A stretch of 37,484 bases of DNA from Planctomycetota bacterium (GTDB taxonomy: Bacteria; Planctomycetota; Phycisphaerae; Phycisphaerales; SM1A02): contig JAFMML010000012.1 in assembly GCA_017859745.1 (NCBI GenBank), positions 18,213 through 55,696 on the forward strand, written 5' to 3'. Made by a program: the position numbers and the translations under genes. Below, piece by piece: positions 7,926-15,908 of the stretch (position 1 is the stretch's first letter; each line of letters begins with the position of its first letter). Under the pieces are notes generated by a model. It saw only the letters and a program-made list of their open reading frames with translations. It ran no database searches and had not been told where the DNA came from.

Positions 7926-9275
7926 ATGAAGTTGACCATGGTTGGCACCGGCTACGTAGGCCTCGTCACCGGCGTGTGCTTTGCAGAGAGCGGCAACGAG
8001 GTCACCTGCCTCGACACCGATCAGCGGAAGATCGCCATGCTCGAGGGTGGAAGGAGCCCGATCTACGAACCCGGTCTCGACGAGATGATCGTTCGCAACC
8101 GCAAGGCCGGACGACTGCACTTCTCGACCGACAAGACCACCGCCTACGACGATGCCGACGCGATCTTCATCTGCGTGGGCACGCCGAGCGACGAGGACGG
8201 CTCCGCGGACCTGCAGTACGTCCTGAAGGTCGCCGAGGACATCGCCGACGCGCTCGAGCGGCTCGGCCCCGGCCAGAAGGCCAAGACCGTGGTGGTGAAG
8301 AGCACCGTCCCCGTGGGCACGAGCCACAAGGTGCGGGACCTGATTCGGTCTCGGACCCGGGTCCCCTTCCACATCGCCGACAACCCGGAGTTTCTGAAGG
8401 AAGGCGATGCGATCAACGACTTCATGAAGCCCGACCGCGTGGTCTGCGGCGTCGAGAGCGATGAAGCGGCCGAGACGATGCGGGATCTCTACGACCCGTT
8501 CGTCCGCCAGGGCCATCCCATCCTCGTCATGGACGTCCGCTCGGCGGAGATGGTCAAGTACGCCTCCAACGCGATGCTGGCCTGCAAGATCAGCTTCGTG
8601 AACGAGATCGCCACGCTCTGCGAGCACTACGAGGCCAACATCACCGCCGTGCGCGAGGGCATGTGCGCCGACCGCCGAATCGGCAACCAGTTCCTGCACC
8701 CGGGCCTGGGCTACGGCGGCTCGTGCTTCCCGAAGGACACCCTCGCCGTGGCCTCGATGGGCCGCGAGGTGGGCTTCCCCTGCCGGCTGAACGAGGCGGT
8801 GCACGAGGTCAACCAGCGACAGCGGGACCTCTTCTGGTCGAAGATCTCCGACGAGCTCGGCGAGGATCTCGCCGGCAAGACCCTGGCCTTCTGGGGTGTC
8901 GCCTTCAAGCCGCGAACCGACGACATTCGAGAGGCTCCCTCGGTGGCCCTCATGAGGCGGGCCCTCGCCGCGGGAGCCTCGGTTCGGGCGTTCGACCCGG
9001 TGGCGCTCGAGAATCTGGCGGGCGACCTCCCCGACGCGACGAGGGTCGAGGACATGTACGAGGCCCTGGACGGCGCCGACGCCCTGGTGATCTGCACGGA
9101 GTGGAACGAGTTTCGAACCCCCGATTTCTCGGAGATCTCCCGCCGCTTGAAGGCCCCGGTGATCTTCGACGGGCGGAACCTCTACCGGCGTCAGGCCATG
9201 GCGGATCTGGGCTTCGTCTACGTCTCGGTCGGTCGACCGTCCGTCCGACCGGCCTCGGCGGCGGCGACGTCCTGA
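7926..9275 (+). CDS. ugd: UDP-glucose 6-dehydrogenase
   Basis: This 449-residue enzyme oxidises UDP-glucose to UDP-glucuronate with two NAD+, giving a precursor for acidic surface polysaccharides. The N-terminal Rossmann motif is MVGTGYVG (residues 5-12). CVGTPSDEDGSADL and VVKSTVPVGTS are typical. The catalytic cysteine is Cys267 in LGYGGSCFPKDT. The C-terminal UDP-binding domain carries FWGVAFKPRTDDIREAPS and the closing FDGRNLY. Family members with other nucleotide sugars (UDP-ManNAc dehydrogenase) share the fold, but these motifs favour glucose. The ATG follows AGAGGA at a proper distance. The 133 bp upstream show no promoter-like box. Confidence 0.93.
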   Translation: MKLTMVGTGYVGLVTGVCFAESGNEVTCLDTDQRKIAMLEGGRSPIYEPGLDEMIVRNRKAGRLHFSTDKTTAYDDADAIFICVGTPSDEDGSADLQYVLKVAEDIADALERLGPGQKAKTVVVKSTVPVGTSHKVRDLIRSRTRVPFHIADNPEFLKEGDAINDFMKPDRVVCGVESDEAAETMRDLYDPFVRQGHPILVMDVRSAEMVKYASNAMLACKISFVNEIATLCEHYEANITAVREGMCADRRIGNQFLHPGLGYGGSCFPKDTLAVASMGREVGFPCRLNEAVHEVNQRQRDLFWSKISDELGEDLAGKTLAFWGVAFKPRTDDIREAPSVALMRRALAAGASVRAFDPVALENLAGDLPDATRVEDMYEALDGADALVICTEWNEFRTPDFSEISRRLKAPVIFDGRNLYRRQAMADLGFVYVSVGRPSVRPASAAATS

Positions 9276-9339
9276 CGGACCCGATCGCTGCGACCTCCGT
9301 CGATCTTCGAAAATCCCTTGATTTCTAGGGGTGGGCGCC

Positions 9340-9369
9340 TTGGCGGCGTCTTGCCGATTGGTGTACCTT
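9340..9369 (+). promoter_or_regulatory. Possible promoter of the HU gene
   Basis: TTGGCG (9340-9345), an 18-nt spacer and TACCTT (9364-9369) lie about 65 nt before the HU start. The -10 has the same TACCNT form as several other boxes in this window. Called by eye. Confidence 0.4.
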
Positions 9370-9434
9370 CCGCCGGTCGGACGGCCGCCGTGGCCGTGCC
9401 GGACCGGTTCGAACGCTTCGAAAGGATTCAGCGC

Positions 9435-9827
9435 ATGGCCACGAAGGTTGCCAAGAAGACCCGCACCAACAGCCGGACCACCAAGAAGGCCCGCACCACC
9501 AAGAAGGCGGCCGCCGCCAACAAGCCCCGCACCAAGAGCGAGCTGTTCGGCTCGATCGCCGAGCGGACCGAGCTCACCCGTCGTCAGGTCTCCGAGGTGT
9601 TCGAGGCCCTCGGCGGCGAGATCAAGAAGGACATCGGCAAGCGTGCCGGCGGCCAGGTCTTCAAGGTCCCCGGCCTGATGACCATCAAGATCGTCAACAA
9701 GCCCGCCACCAAGGCGCGCAAGGGCATCAACCCCTTCACCGGCGAGGAGATGACCTTCAAGGCCAAGCCCGCCAGCCGCAAGGTGAAGATCCTCGCGATG
9801 AAGGGCCTGAAGGACCTCGTCTGCTGA
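9435..9827 (+). CDS. HU-family DNA-binding protein with a basic N-terminal tail
   Basis: HU proteins bend and compact DNA as dimers. Residues about 34-130 form an HU/IHF domain: SELFGSIAERTELTRRQVSEVFEALGG, the dimer core, then FKVPGLMTIKIVNKPATKARKGINPFTGEEMTFKAKPASRKVKI, where the DNA-binding arm contains the conserved RxGxNPxTGE-type motif. Ahead of it is a roughly 33-residue tail of Lys, Arg, Thr and Ala (KKTRTNSRTTKKARTTKKA) like a histone H1 tail, which E. coli HU (about 90 residues) lacks. Such a tail would increase non-specific DNA binding and compaction; this role is inferred. AAAGGA precedes the ATG. A strong intrinsic terminator follows, so the gene is probably a highly expressed single unit. 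Confidence 0.93.
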   Translation: MATKVAKKTRTNSRTTKKARTTKKAAAANKPRTKSELFGSIAERTELTRRQVSEVFEALGGEIKKDIGKRAGGQVFKVPGLMTIKIVNKPATKARKGINPFTGEEMTFKAKPASRKVKILAMKGLKDLVC

Positions 9828-9878
9828 ACGATCGCTCACGAGCGCGACGCCGAGAACCGGCATCGCCACTCGAACAAG

Positions 9879-9902
9879 CGCCCCGCACTCGCGGGGCGTT
9901 TT
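9879..9902 (+). terminator. Intrinsic terminator of the HU gene
   Basis: A perfect 8-bp stem (9879-9886 with 9891-9898, CGCCCCGC/GCGGGGCG), a 4-nt loop (ACTC) and a TTTT run form a classical intrinsic terminator about 50 nt after the HU stop. It may also serve the convergent peptidase gene, whose stop is at 9967. Confidence 0.9.
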
Positions 9903-9966
9903 CATGCGCACGTGCGACACCCGACTCGCGATGTGCCGCATCGAGCGACGACGAGATGGGTTTCGA

Positions 9967-12156
9967 TCAGGGCGATCGGCCGGCGGCGGCCGCCGGCGCA
10001 CCGCCCGGAGCCGCGTCGAGCTCGCGTTGCAGGAACGACCATCGAAGGCGCTGCATCGATGGACTTCCGACGCCGTGGCCGCTGTCGGCGAAGAACATCA
10101 TCTCGAAGGGCTTGTCGAGCGCCTGCAGTCGCGATGCGACCTGCCACGCGTTCGCCGGATGCACGTTGTCGTCGACCATGCCGTGCAGGAGCAGCAGCGC
10201 TCCCTCGAGCCGATTCGCCTGCTCGACCGCCGAACTCGCCGCGTAGCCCTCGGGATTCTCCTCGGGCAGTCGCATGTACCGCTCGGTGTAGATCGTGTCG
10301 TAGTTTCGCCAGTCGCTGACGGGCGCCCCCGAGACGCCGGCGGCGAAGAGCTCCGGATGACGCAGCAGTCCCCACAGCACCATGCTCCCGCCGTAGCTCC
10401 ACCCGTTGATGCCGATCCGATCCGGGTCGAGGTAGTCGCGGGACGCGAGCAGCTGTCGCACCGCCGCCGCCTGATCGTCGATGTCGGTCTGACCCAACGT
10501 CAGGTACGCCGCCGTCTCGAACGCCTTCCCTCGGCCGGGCGTTCCGCGATTGTCGATGCGGGCGACCACGAATCCGAACTCGCAGTCGGGCTCCGCCGGG
10601 CGATACCGGTTGGACACGGTCTGGACGGTCGGTCCGCCGTAGACCTCCACCAGCAGCGGCCAGCGTCTCCGGGGATCGAAGTCCGTCGGGAAGTGCAGGC
10701 TCGCGTAGATCGGGGTCTCGCCGTCCGCGGCGACGAGTTCGACGAGTTCGGGTGCGCGAAGCCCGATCGCCGTCGCGGCCGCATCGTCGGCCTCGGCAAG
10801 GGTGGCGAGCCCGCGTCCATCCTCGTCGAACAGCCGGGTCCGTGGAGCTTCGTCCAGGCGCTGCCCCACCGCCGTGAACCTCGTGCCGTCGGCGGCCAGC
10901 CGGAACCGGCTGTAGTGCCGATCGCCCGGCGTGAGCATGCGCTGTCCGGTGCCGTCGAGGTTGACCCGACACAACTGGGGATCGAGCGGATGCTCGCCGC
11001 AGCGGGCGGTGAAGTGCAGCACGCCCCGCTCCTCGTCCACGTCGACGATCGACTCGACCGGATAGTCCCCGCGGGTCAGCACGGCGATGCGCCCGCGATC
11101 GAGATCCCACAGTTCGTAGTGGGCGAAGCCGGTCCGTTCGCTCTCCCAGATGAACCGGCGGCCGCCGCGCAGGAATCGCATCTCCGGCCGGTGGTCCTGC
11201 CAGCACGGCTGCTCCTCGACGAGCACCACCCGGCTCTCGCCCGTCTCGGGATCGGCAGCCAGCAGCTCGAGCCGGTCCTGCCGCCGATTCAGGCGGAAGA
11301 ACAGCAGATCGGTGCCGTCGGGAGAGAACCCGACGTTGTAGATGTACCGGTCCGGCTCATCGCCGACATCGACTTCGACGAGGCCCCCGCTCGAGAGGTC
11401 GTGCACCAGCAGGCCGGCGACGGGGTTGGGGTCGCCCGCCTTCGGATAGTGCTCGCTGTCGATCCGCGTACGCAGATCGGTGAGCCCGCGAAGCAGGTGG
11501 TACTGCGGCACCCCGCTGTCGTCGAAGCGGTAGAACGCCAGATGCCGGGCATCGGGCGACCACCACATGGCCGTGTCCTGATCGAGTTCCTCGCCGTACA
11601 CCCAACTCGCTCGCCCGTATCGAATCTCCGCGGTGCCATCGGTCGTGACCGGTCGGGCGTTGCCGCCGTCGGGGTCGGTGATCCAGACGTCGTGGTCGCG
11701 ATGCTCGGCGACGAGACGACCATCCGGCGACGGCTCTCGACTCGCCTGGCGACCTCGGGCGGCTCGGCGTCCGGACGATCCGGCAACGTCTCGCACCCGC
11801 ACCGATTCGGGAACGGCGGACTCCTCGATCGAAACCACTTCCCCGCCATCCCAAGGGGTCTCGAACCACTCCCGGCCGCGGCGAAAGCAGACCCGGCCAC
11901 CCTCGGCATCGAAGCGAACCTCGTCGACGGTGCCACCGGCGCCGAGTCGGCGCATCCGGCTTCGGACCATCTGCTGCTTGTCGAGGCCCGGCAGACTCTC
12001 CGTGCCGCCTCGCCCCTCGGCGCCCCGGCGGGACTCGGCGGACTGGGGCTGCGCCGCATCGGCCGTCGCGCCCACGGTCGCGATCGATGCCACGACCAGG
12101 CCGAACGCGAGGGCTCGGCCGATGCCTGCCTCTCGGCGTCTGAGGATCCGCGGCAT
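9967..12156 (-). CDS. Dipeptidyl-peptidase IV family serine peptidase (S9B)
   Basis: This 729-residue exported peptidase releases dipeptides, usually with proline in second place, from peptide N termini. A signal peptide is likely (IGRALAFGLVVASIATVGATADA). The long middle region is the beta-propeller. It contains WVYGEEL with Glu189-Glu190, the pair that binds the substrate amino terminus in DPP-IV, followed by WWSPDARHLAFYRFDD. The C-terminal alpha/beta hydrolase carries the triad Ser587 (GWSYGG), Asp662 (HGMVDDNVH) and His694 (DSGHGVG). Length and motifs fit DPP-IV closely. The ATG shares one base with the stop of the PfkB gene (TGATG), so the two are probably co-translated, although no pathway links them. 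The frame stays open far upstream, but only through the kinase gene. Confidence 0.92.
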   Translation of the reverse strand: MPRILRRREAGIGRALAFGLVVASIATVGATADAAQPQSAESRRGAEGRGGTESLPGLDKQQMVRSRMRRLGAGGTVDEVRFDAEGGRVCFRRGREWFETPWDGGEVVSIEESAVPESVRVRDVAGSSGRRAARGRQASREPSPDGRLVAEHRDHDVWITDPDGGNARPVTTDGTAEIRYGRASWVYGEELDQDTAMWWSPDARHLAFYRFDDSGVPQYHLLRGLTDLRTRIDSEHYPKAGDPNPVAGLLVHDLSSGGLVEVDVGDEPDRYIYNVGFSPDGTDLLFFRLNRRQDRLELLAADPETGESRVVLVEEQPCWQDHRPEMRFLRGGRRFIWESERTGFAHYELWDLDRGRIAVLTRGDYPVESIVDVDEERGVLHFTARCGEHPLDPQLCRVNLDGTGQRMLTPGDRHYSRFRLAADGTRFTAVGQRLDEAPRTRLFDEDGRGLATLAEADDAAATAIGLRAPELVELVAADGETPIYASLHFPTDFDPRRRWPLLVEVYGGPTVQTVSNRYRPAEPDCEFGFVVARIDNRGTPGRGKAFETAAYLTLGQTDIDDQAAAVRQLLASRDYLDPDRIGINGWSYGGSMVLWGLLRHPELFAAGVSGAPVSDWRNYDTIYTERYMRLPEENPEGYAASSAVEQANRLEGALLLLHGMVDDNVHPANAWQVASRLQALDKPFEMMFFADSGHGVGSPSMQRLRWSFLQRELDAAPGGAPAAAAGRSP

Positions 12157-13070
12157 CACGCGATCCGCGCCGCCCGCCGGAACTCTTCCAGCCGGGTGTT
12201 CAGGTCCCCGTCGTCGATGGCACGGATCCCGTCGAGACCGAACGCCTCGATGGTGTGGCTCGCCATCACCGTGCCCCATGCCAACGCGGACTGGAGGGTC
12301 TCGAAGTCGGTGCGGTCGGACTTGGCGATGTGGGCCATCATGCCGCCGGCGAAGGTGTCGCCGGCACCGGTGGGGTCCACGACGCGATCGAGCTGCGCCG
12401 GAAACGCGGGCACCGTGGCGACCCCTTCGGAATGCACCAGCACCGCACCGTGCTCGCCCTTCTTGACCACGACGAAGTTGGGACCCATCTCGACGATCGC
12501 CCGCGCCGCCGAGACCGCGTTGGGGATCTCCGTCAGCAGCGTGGCCTCTTCGTCGTTGAGAATGACCCCATCGAGCTCCTCGAAGAGCGCCAGGAGATCC
12601 TTGCGGGCGACGTTGATCCAGAGGTCCATCGTGTCCGCCACCGCGAGCGCCCGATTGGGGAAGCCCGCAAGCAGTTGCCGCTGCACCGCCGGGTGGGTGT
12701 TGGCGAGAAAGACGTAGCGACTGTCGGCGTACTCGGCAGGCACCGGCGGAGGAGCCTCCTCCAGCACGCCGAGTTCGGTGAAGAGCGTCTCGCGGCGATT
12801 CAGGTTGTCGAAGTATCGGCCGCCCCAGGCGAAGGTCCTGCTGCCCGGACGAACTTCGAGTCCCTTCGCACAGACGTTCGGGAAGCCGGTGAGGACTCGC
12901 CGGTGCTCGTCCGGCCAATCCCCTCCGACGGCCGCGACGAGCCGCACCGGCCCGAGCATGCTGGCCGCCGCGGCGAAGTAGGCCGCGGAGCCTCCCGCGA
13001 CGCCTTCGACGTTCGCGGAGGGCGTGTGGATGGTGTCGATTCCAACGGTTCCGGTGACGACGAGTGGCAT
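12156..13070 (-). CDS. PfkB-family carbohydrate kinase
   Basis: The 304-residue cytoplasmic protein is a ribokinase-fold kinase. It opens with MPLVVTGTVGIDTIHTPS and GGSAAYFAAAASMLG, the PfkB N-terminal signature, and closes with the C-terminal signature DPTGAGDTFAGG, where Asp238 is the catalytic base and GAGD forms the anion hole. VVVKKGEHGAVL is the usual strand before it. The substrate (fructose, ribose, adenosine or another sugar) cannot be told from the motifs visible. The start at 13070 is supported by the domain edge and by a TATACT box 7 nt before it, which suggests a leaderless mRNA. It overlaps the DPP-IV gene by one base. Confidence 0.9.
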   Translation of the reverse strand: MPLVVTGTVGIDTIHTPSANVEGVAGGSAAYFAAAASMLGPVRLVAAVGGDWPDEHRRVLTGFPNVCAKGLEVRPGSRTFAWGGRYFDNLNRRETLFTELGVLEEAPPPVPAEYADSRYVFLANTHPAVQRQLLAGFPNRALAVADTMDLWINVARKDLLALFEELDGVILNDEEATLLTEIPNAVSAARAIVEMGPNFVVVKKGEHGAVLVHSEGVATVPAFPAQLDRVVDPTGAGDTFAGGMMAHIAKSDRTDFETLQSALAWGTVMASHTIEAFGLDGIRAIDDGDLNTRLEEFRRAARIA

Positions 13071-13077
13071 GGCCGCG

Positions 13078-13083
13078 AGTATA
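13078..13083 (-). promoter_or_regulatory. -10 box for a leaderless PfkB kinase mRNA
   Basis: TATACT on the minus strand lies 7 nt before the ATG of the kinase, so transcription would start at or next to the start codon. There is no Shine-Dalgarno. The -35 position holds only a weak TCGGGA. Confidence 0.55.
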
Positions 13084-13187
13084 CGACGCCAACGGAGCGT
13101 TCCCGACTCGCCGCGCCGACTGCACGCGATGGGTTCGTGGCGCACGGATCGGCCCGATTCGACGGTCGCCCGACTCGCCGACGCGAT

Positions 13188-14036
13188 CTAGCCCTGGATC
13201 GCCCGCTTGAGCGTCGGAGCCGGCGCCGGATCCTCCTTGACGAAACCTCGCGCCCACCCGAATCCGATCGCCACGCCGCACAGGCTTCCGGCCGCCCAGT
13301 CGATCGGCATCGGGTAGGCGAGCCGCGAGAGCGAGCCGTCGACGAACGCGGTGGCGATGTCGCCCTTCACGCCGTAGGCGGCCATCGACATCGCGGCGGC
13401 TCCGGCGACCACCGGCATGGCGAACAGCAGGATCGGCTGGGTTCTCGGGGACAGCAGACGACCGACGAAACCGGCCGCGGCCGATGCGGCGATGGTCCCA
13501 CCGAGCGCCTGCCCCTTGGCGGGCGTCTGCACCACGAGCCACACGACCGGAATCGCGATCGCCGACGCCGCCAGGAAGATCGCGGCACGGGAATCGGCCA
13601 GCTCGGCGAGCCAGGAACCACGACGGCGCTGGAGATCGGGCAGCGGTCCACTTCCGACGAAGACCACCAGCGAGAGGATCGCGACCACCACGGCCCACAC
13701 GACGGTCTCGACCGCCGCGGCCGCGGGATTGCCGTTCGAAAAGACGAAGTCTTCGATCGTGCCGAACCGCATCGACAGGCCCGCGATCGCCGTGCCCACC
13801 ACGAAGCACCCGACGACCGCGTTGAAGATCCTGCCCACCACGATCGCCAGCAGCGTCGCGGGCACGAGCGCGAGACCGAGCAGCACGAGTCCTCGGGTCG
13901 GGCTCTCCGCGAAGGAGACCGTCGGGCCGGCGAGACCTCGCGCGGACATGAAGGACCCGGCGGTCCCCCCGACGAGCAGGGCGCCGAGCAGCATCGATCC
14001 GAAGTAGATGGCGTTGCGGATGGCGGCGTTCAGCAT
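13188..14036 (-). CDS. Multipass membrane protein of unknown function
   Basis: The 282-residue product is very hydrophobic, with about eight candidate membrane spans: FGSMLLGALLVGG, GLVLLGLALVPATLLAIVVG, IFNAVVGCFVVGTAIAG, VVWAVVVAILSLVVFVG, AAIFLAASAIAIPVVWLVV, TIAASAAAGFVG, ILLFAMPVVAGAAAMSMAA and a final GSLCGVAIGFGWA. Small residues (Gly/Ala) dominate. It ends in a short cytosolic-looking tail (KEDPAPAPTLKRAIQG). I see no transporter or enzyme motif and no recognised family. The start at 14036 (MLNAAIRNAIYFG) places the first span near the N terminus; there is no clear Shine-Dalgarno. A TACTCT box at 14097-14102 could be the -10. It is divergent from hutH. Confidence 0.75.
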   Translation of the reverse strand: MLNAAIRNAIYFGSMLLGALLVGGTAGSFMSARGLAGPTVSFAESPTRGLVLLGLALVPATLLAIVVGRIFNAVVGCFVVGTAIAGLSMRFGTIEDFVFSNGNPAAAAVETVVWAVVVAILSLVVFVGSGPLPDLQRRRGSWLAELADSRAAIFLAASAIAIPVVWLVVQTPAKGQALGGTIAASAAAGFVGRLLSPRTQPILLFAMPVVAGAAAMSMAAYGVKGDIATAFVDGSLSRLAYPMPIDWAAGSLCGVAIGFGWARGFVKEDPAPAPTLKRAIQG

Positions 14037-14217
14037 GGGCGTTGGATCTTCTGCGGCTCGGCGGACACGGTGGAGGGACCCGCGTCGCCCTCGTCGAGAG
14101 TATCGACCTCGGACGGGGTCCGGCATCGGTCGATCCGGTCCCGTTTCTCCGCGAGATCCGCCTCGGCCGGGTCCAGCGAGCTCGGAGCGACGCGTGGGTC
14201 GTCGCGGAACTCCGGGG

Positions 14218-14247
14218 TTCGCAGACCGCAAGACCGCGTCGTAGCAT
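14218..14247 (+). promoter_or_regulatory. Possible hutH promoter
   Basis: TTCGCA (14218-14223), an 18-nt spacer and TAGCAT (14242-14247) would start transcription near 14254, giving a 48-nt leader with a good Shine-Dalgarno. No operator-like dyad for a HutC repressor is evident. Confidence 0.35.
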
Positions 14248-14301
14248 CCAGCCGGATCACGCCGTGGCCATTCCGCAGGAACCCGCCCAGGAGCTCGCAG
14301 G

Positions 14302-15834
14302 GTGACCGAACTCGACCCGCTTCTCCTCGATGGCTCGCCGCTGTCGCCCGCCGAGGTGCACGATGTCGCCCACCGCCGCCGCCGGGCCGTGCTCGCACCG
14401 CAGGCCCGTGACGCCGTGCTCGCCGGACGGCGTCTGCTCGAGCGTTCGCTGGCCGCGGGCCACGCCATCTACGGCGTCAACACCGGATTCGGATCGCTCG
14501 CACGAGTGCGCCTCGAACCGGCGGAGCTCGAGGAGGTGCAGGCGAACCTTCTGCGCTCGCATGCCTCGGGTGTCGGTCCGCCACTCGAGTCCGAACTGGT
14601 CCGCGGGATGATGCTGCTGCTCGCGGCCAGCCTTTCCCGCGGGCACTCCGGAGTGCGCCCGGAACCGATCGAACTGATCCTGTCGATGCTCGACGCGGAC
14701 CTGCTTCCGGTGGTGCCGTCGCGAGGCTCCGTCGGGGCGTCGGGCGATCTCGCTCCGCTGGCCCATGTCGCCCTGGCGATGCTTGGCGAAGGCGACGCGA
14801 CGCTCGCAGGGCGGCCGGTCTCCGGCGGCGATGGACTGCGCGAGGTCGGACTGGCCCCGTTCCGCCCCGCCGCCAAGGAGGGCCTCTCGATCATCAACGG
14901 GACCCACCTGATGGCGGCCTCCGGCGCCTTGTGCCTCGTCGAGATCGATCGAGTCCTCGCCGCCGCCGAGGTGGCCGCCGCCATGGCGATCGACGCCTGT
15001 CGCGCGACCGACGGATTCCTCGATCCGCGCCTGCACGAGATCCGTCGGCAGCGTGGCCCCATCGAGGTCGCCGCCCGCATCAAGCGACTTCTCGAAGGCA
15101 GCGAGGTGGTTCCCTCGCACGCCGAGAACGACCCTCGGGTGCAGGACCCCTACTGCCTCCGGGCGGCTCCTCAGGTCATCGGCGCAGCTCGCGAGACGAT
15201 CGCTGCGGCACGCGTGCCGCTCGAGGCCGAACTCGGAGCGGTCACCGACAACCCCCTGCTCTTCACCGATTCGACCGGCAACGATGCGGTGGCCCTCAGC
15301 GGCGCGAACTTCCACGGCATGCCGATCGCGATTCCCCTCGACACCCTCGCGATCGCCCTCGCCCACGTCGCCGGCATCTCCGAACGGCGGATCAACTGGC
15401 TCCTGACCGCCGGCGATCCGGAAAACCCCGTCACCCCGCATCTCAGCCCGCGACCAGGACTCCACAGCGGCCTGATGATCGCCCAATACGCCGCGGCGGC
15501 GTGCTGCAACGAGCTCCAGGGGCTCGCCTCGCCGTCTTCGGTCGCGAACATCCCCACCTGCGCAGGGATCGAAGACTACAACTCGATGGGCGCCACCTCG
15601 GCCGCCAAGCTGCGGACGGCCGTCGATCTCGTACGCAGCGTGGTGGCGATCGAACTGCTCGTGATGGCCGAGGGCCTCGAGTTCCAGCGACCGCTGAGGA
15701 GCGGAGCCGGAGTCGAACACGCCCACGCCCGGATCCGCGCCACGGTGCCGCGTCTGCTCGGCGACCGGCCGCCCGCGCCCGACATCGCGACGATCGAGCG
15801 TCTCGTCCGCGAGGGCGCGTTCGGCCCGGCATGA
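14302..15834 (+). CDS. hutH: Histidine ammonia-lyase
   Basis: HutH converts L-histidine to urocanate and ammonia, the first step of histidine degradation. The 510-residue protein contains the Ala-Ser-Gly triad (146-148, in GSVGASGDLAPLAH) that cyclises into the MIO electrophile. Other family marks are YGVNTGFGSL (active-site Tyr), LLRSHASGVGPPL (the SH pair marks histidine rather than tyrosine or phenylalanine lyases), GLSIINGTHLM, and DNPLLF. The length agrees with the family (about 505-515). The GTG start is supported by AGGAG (14289-14293). hutU follows 74 bp downstream on the same strand. hutI and hutG, which finish the pathway, are not in the window. Confidence 0.95.
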   Translation: MTELDPLLLDGSPLSPAEVHDVAHRRRRAVLAPQARDAVLAGRRLLERSLAAGHAIYGVNTGFGSLARVRLEPAELEEVQANLLRSHASGVGPPLESELVRGMMLLLAASLSRGHSGVRPEPIELILSMLDADLLPVVPSRGSVGASGDLAPLAHVALAMLGEGDATLAGRPVSGGDGLREVGLAPFRPAAKEGLSIINGTHLMAASGALCLVEIDRVLAAAEVAAAMAIDACRATDGFLDPRLHEIRRQRGPIEVAARIKRLLEGSEVVPSHAENDPRVQDPYCLRAAPQVIGAARETIAAARVPLEAELGAVTDNPLLFTDSTGNDAVALSGANFHGMPIAIPLDTLAIALAHVAGISERRINWLLTAGDPENPVTPHLSPRPGLHSGLMIAQYAAAACCNELQGLASPSSVANIPTCAGIEDYNSMGATSAAKLRTAVDLVRSVVAIELLVMAEGLEFQRPLRSGAGVEHAHARIRATVPRLLGDRPPAPDIATIERLVREGAFGPA

Positions 15835-15896
15835 CCACCGAGGCCGACGCGACCGGCAGGTCCGCCGGAACGGCACCGGGTCGTGGGGGCGGAACC

Positions 15897-15902
15897 TAGA
15901 CT
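15897..15902 (+). promoter_or_regulatory. -10 box for a leaderless hutU mRNA
   Basis: TAGACT ends exactly 6 nt before the hutU ATG, the spacing expected if transcription starts at the A of the start codon. There is no Shine-Dalgarno and no obvious -35. It suggests that hutU can be transcribed independently of hutH. Confidence 0.5.
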
Positions 15903-15908
15903 TCGCCC

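Noticed and set aside
5310-10001. Very long minus-strand frames under the EEP, ogt, ugd and HU genes
   Set aside because: Composition is that of a reverse-complemented reading of real genes, with no domain and no start signal. The plus-strand genes have catalytic motifs.
9904-12717. Plus-strand frame of over 900 codons under the DPP-IV and kinase genes
   Set aside because: The minus strand encodes complete enzymes with catalytic residues; the plus frame is a shadow.
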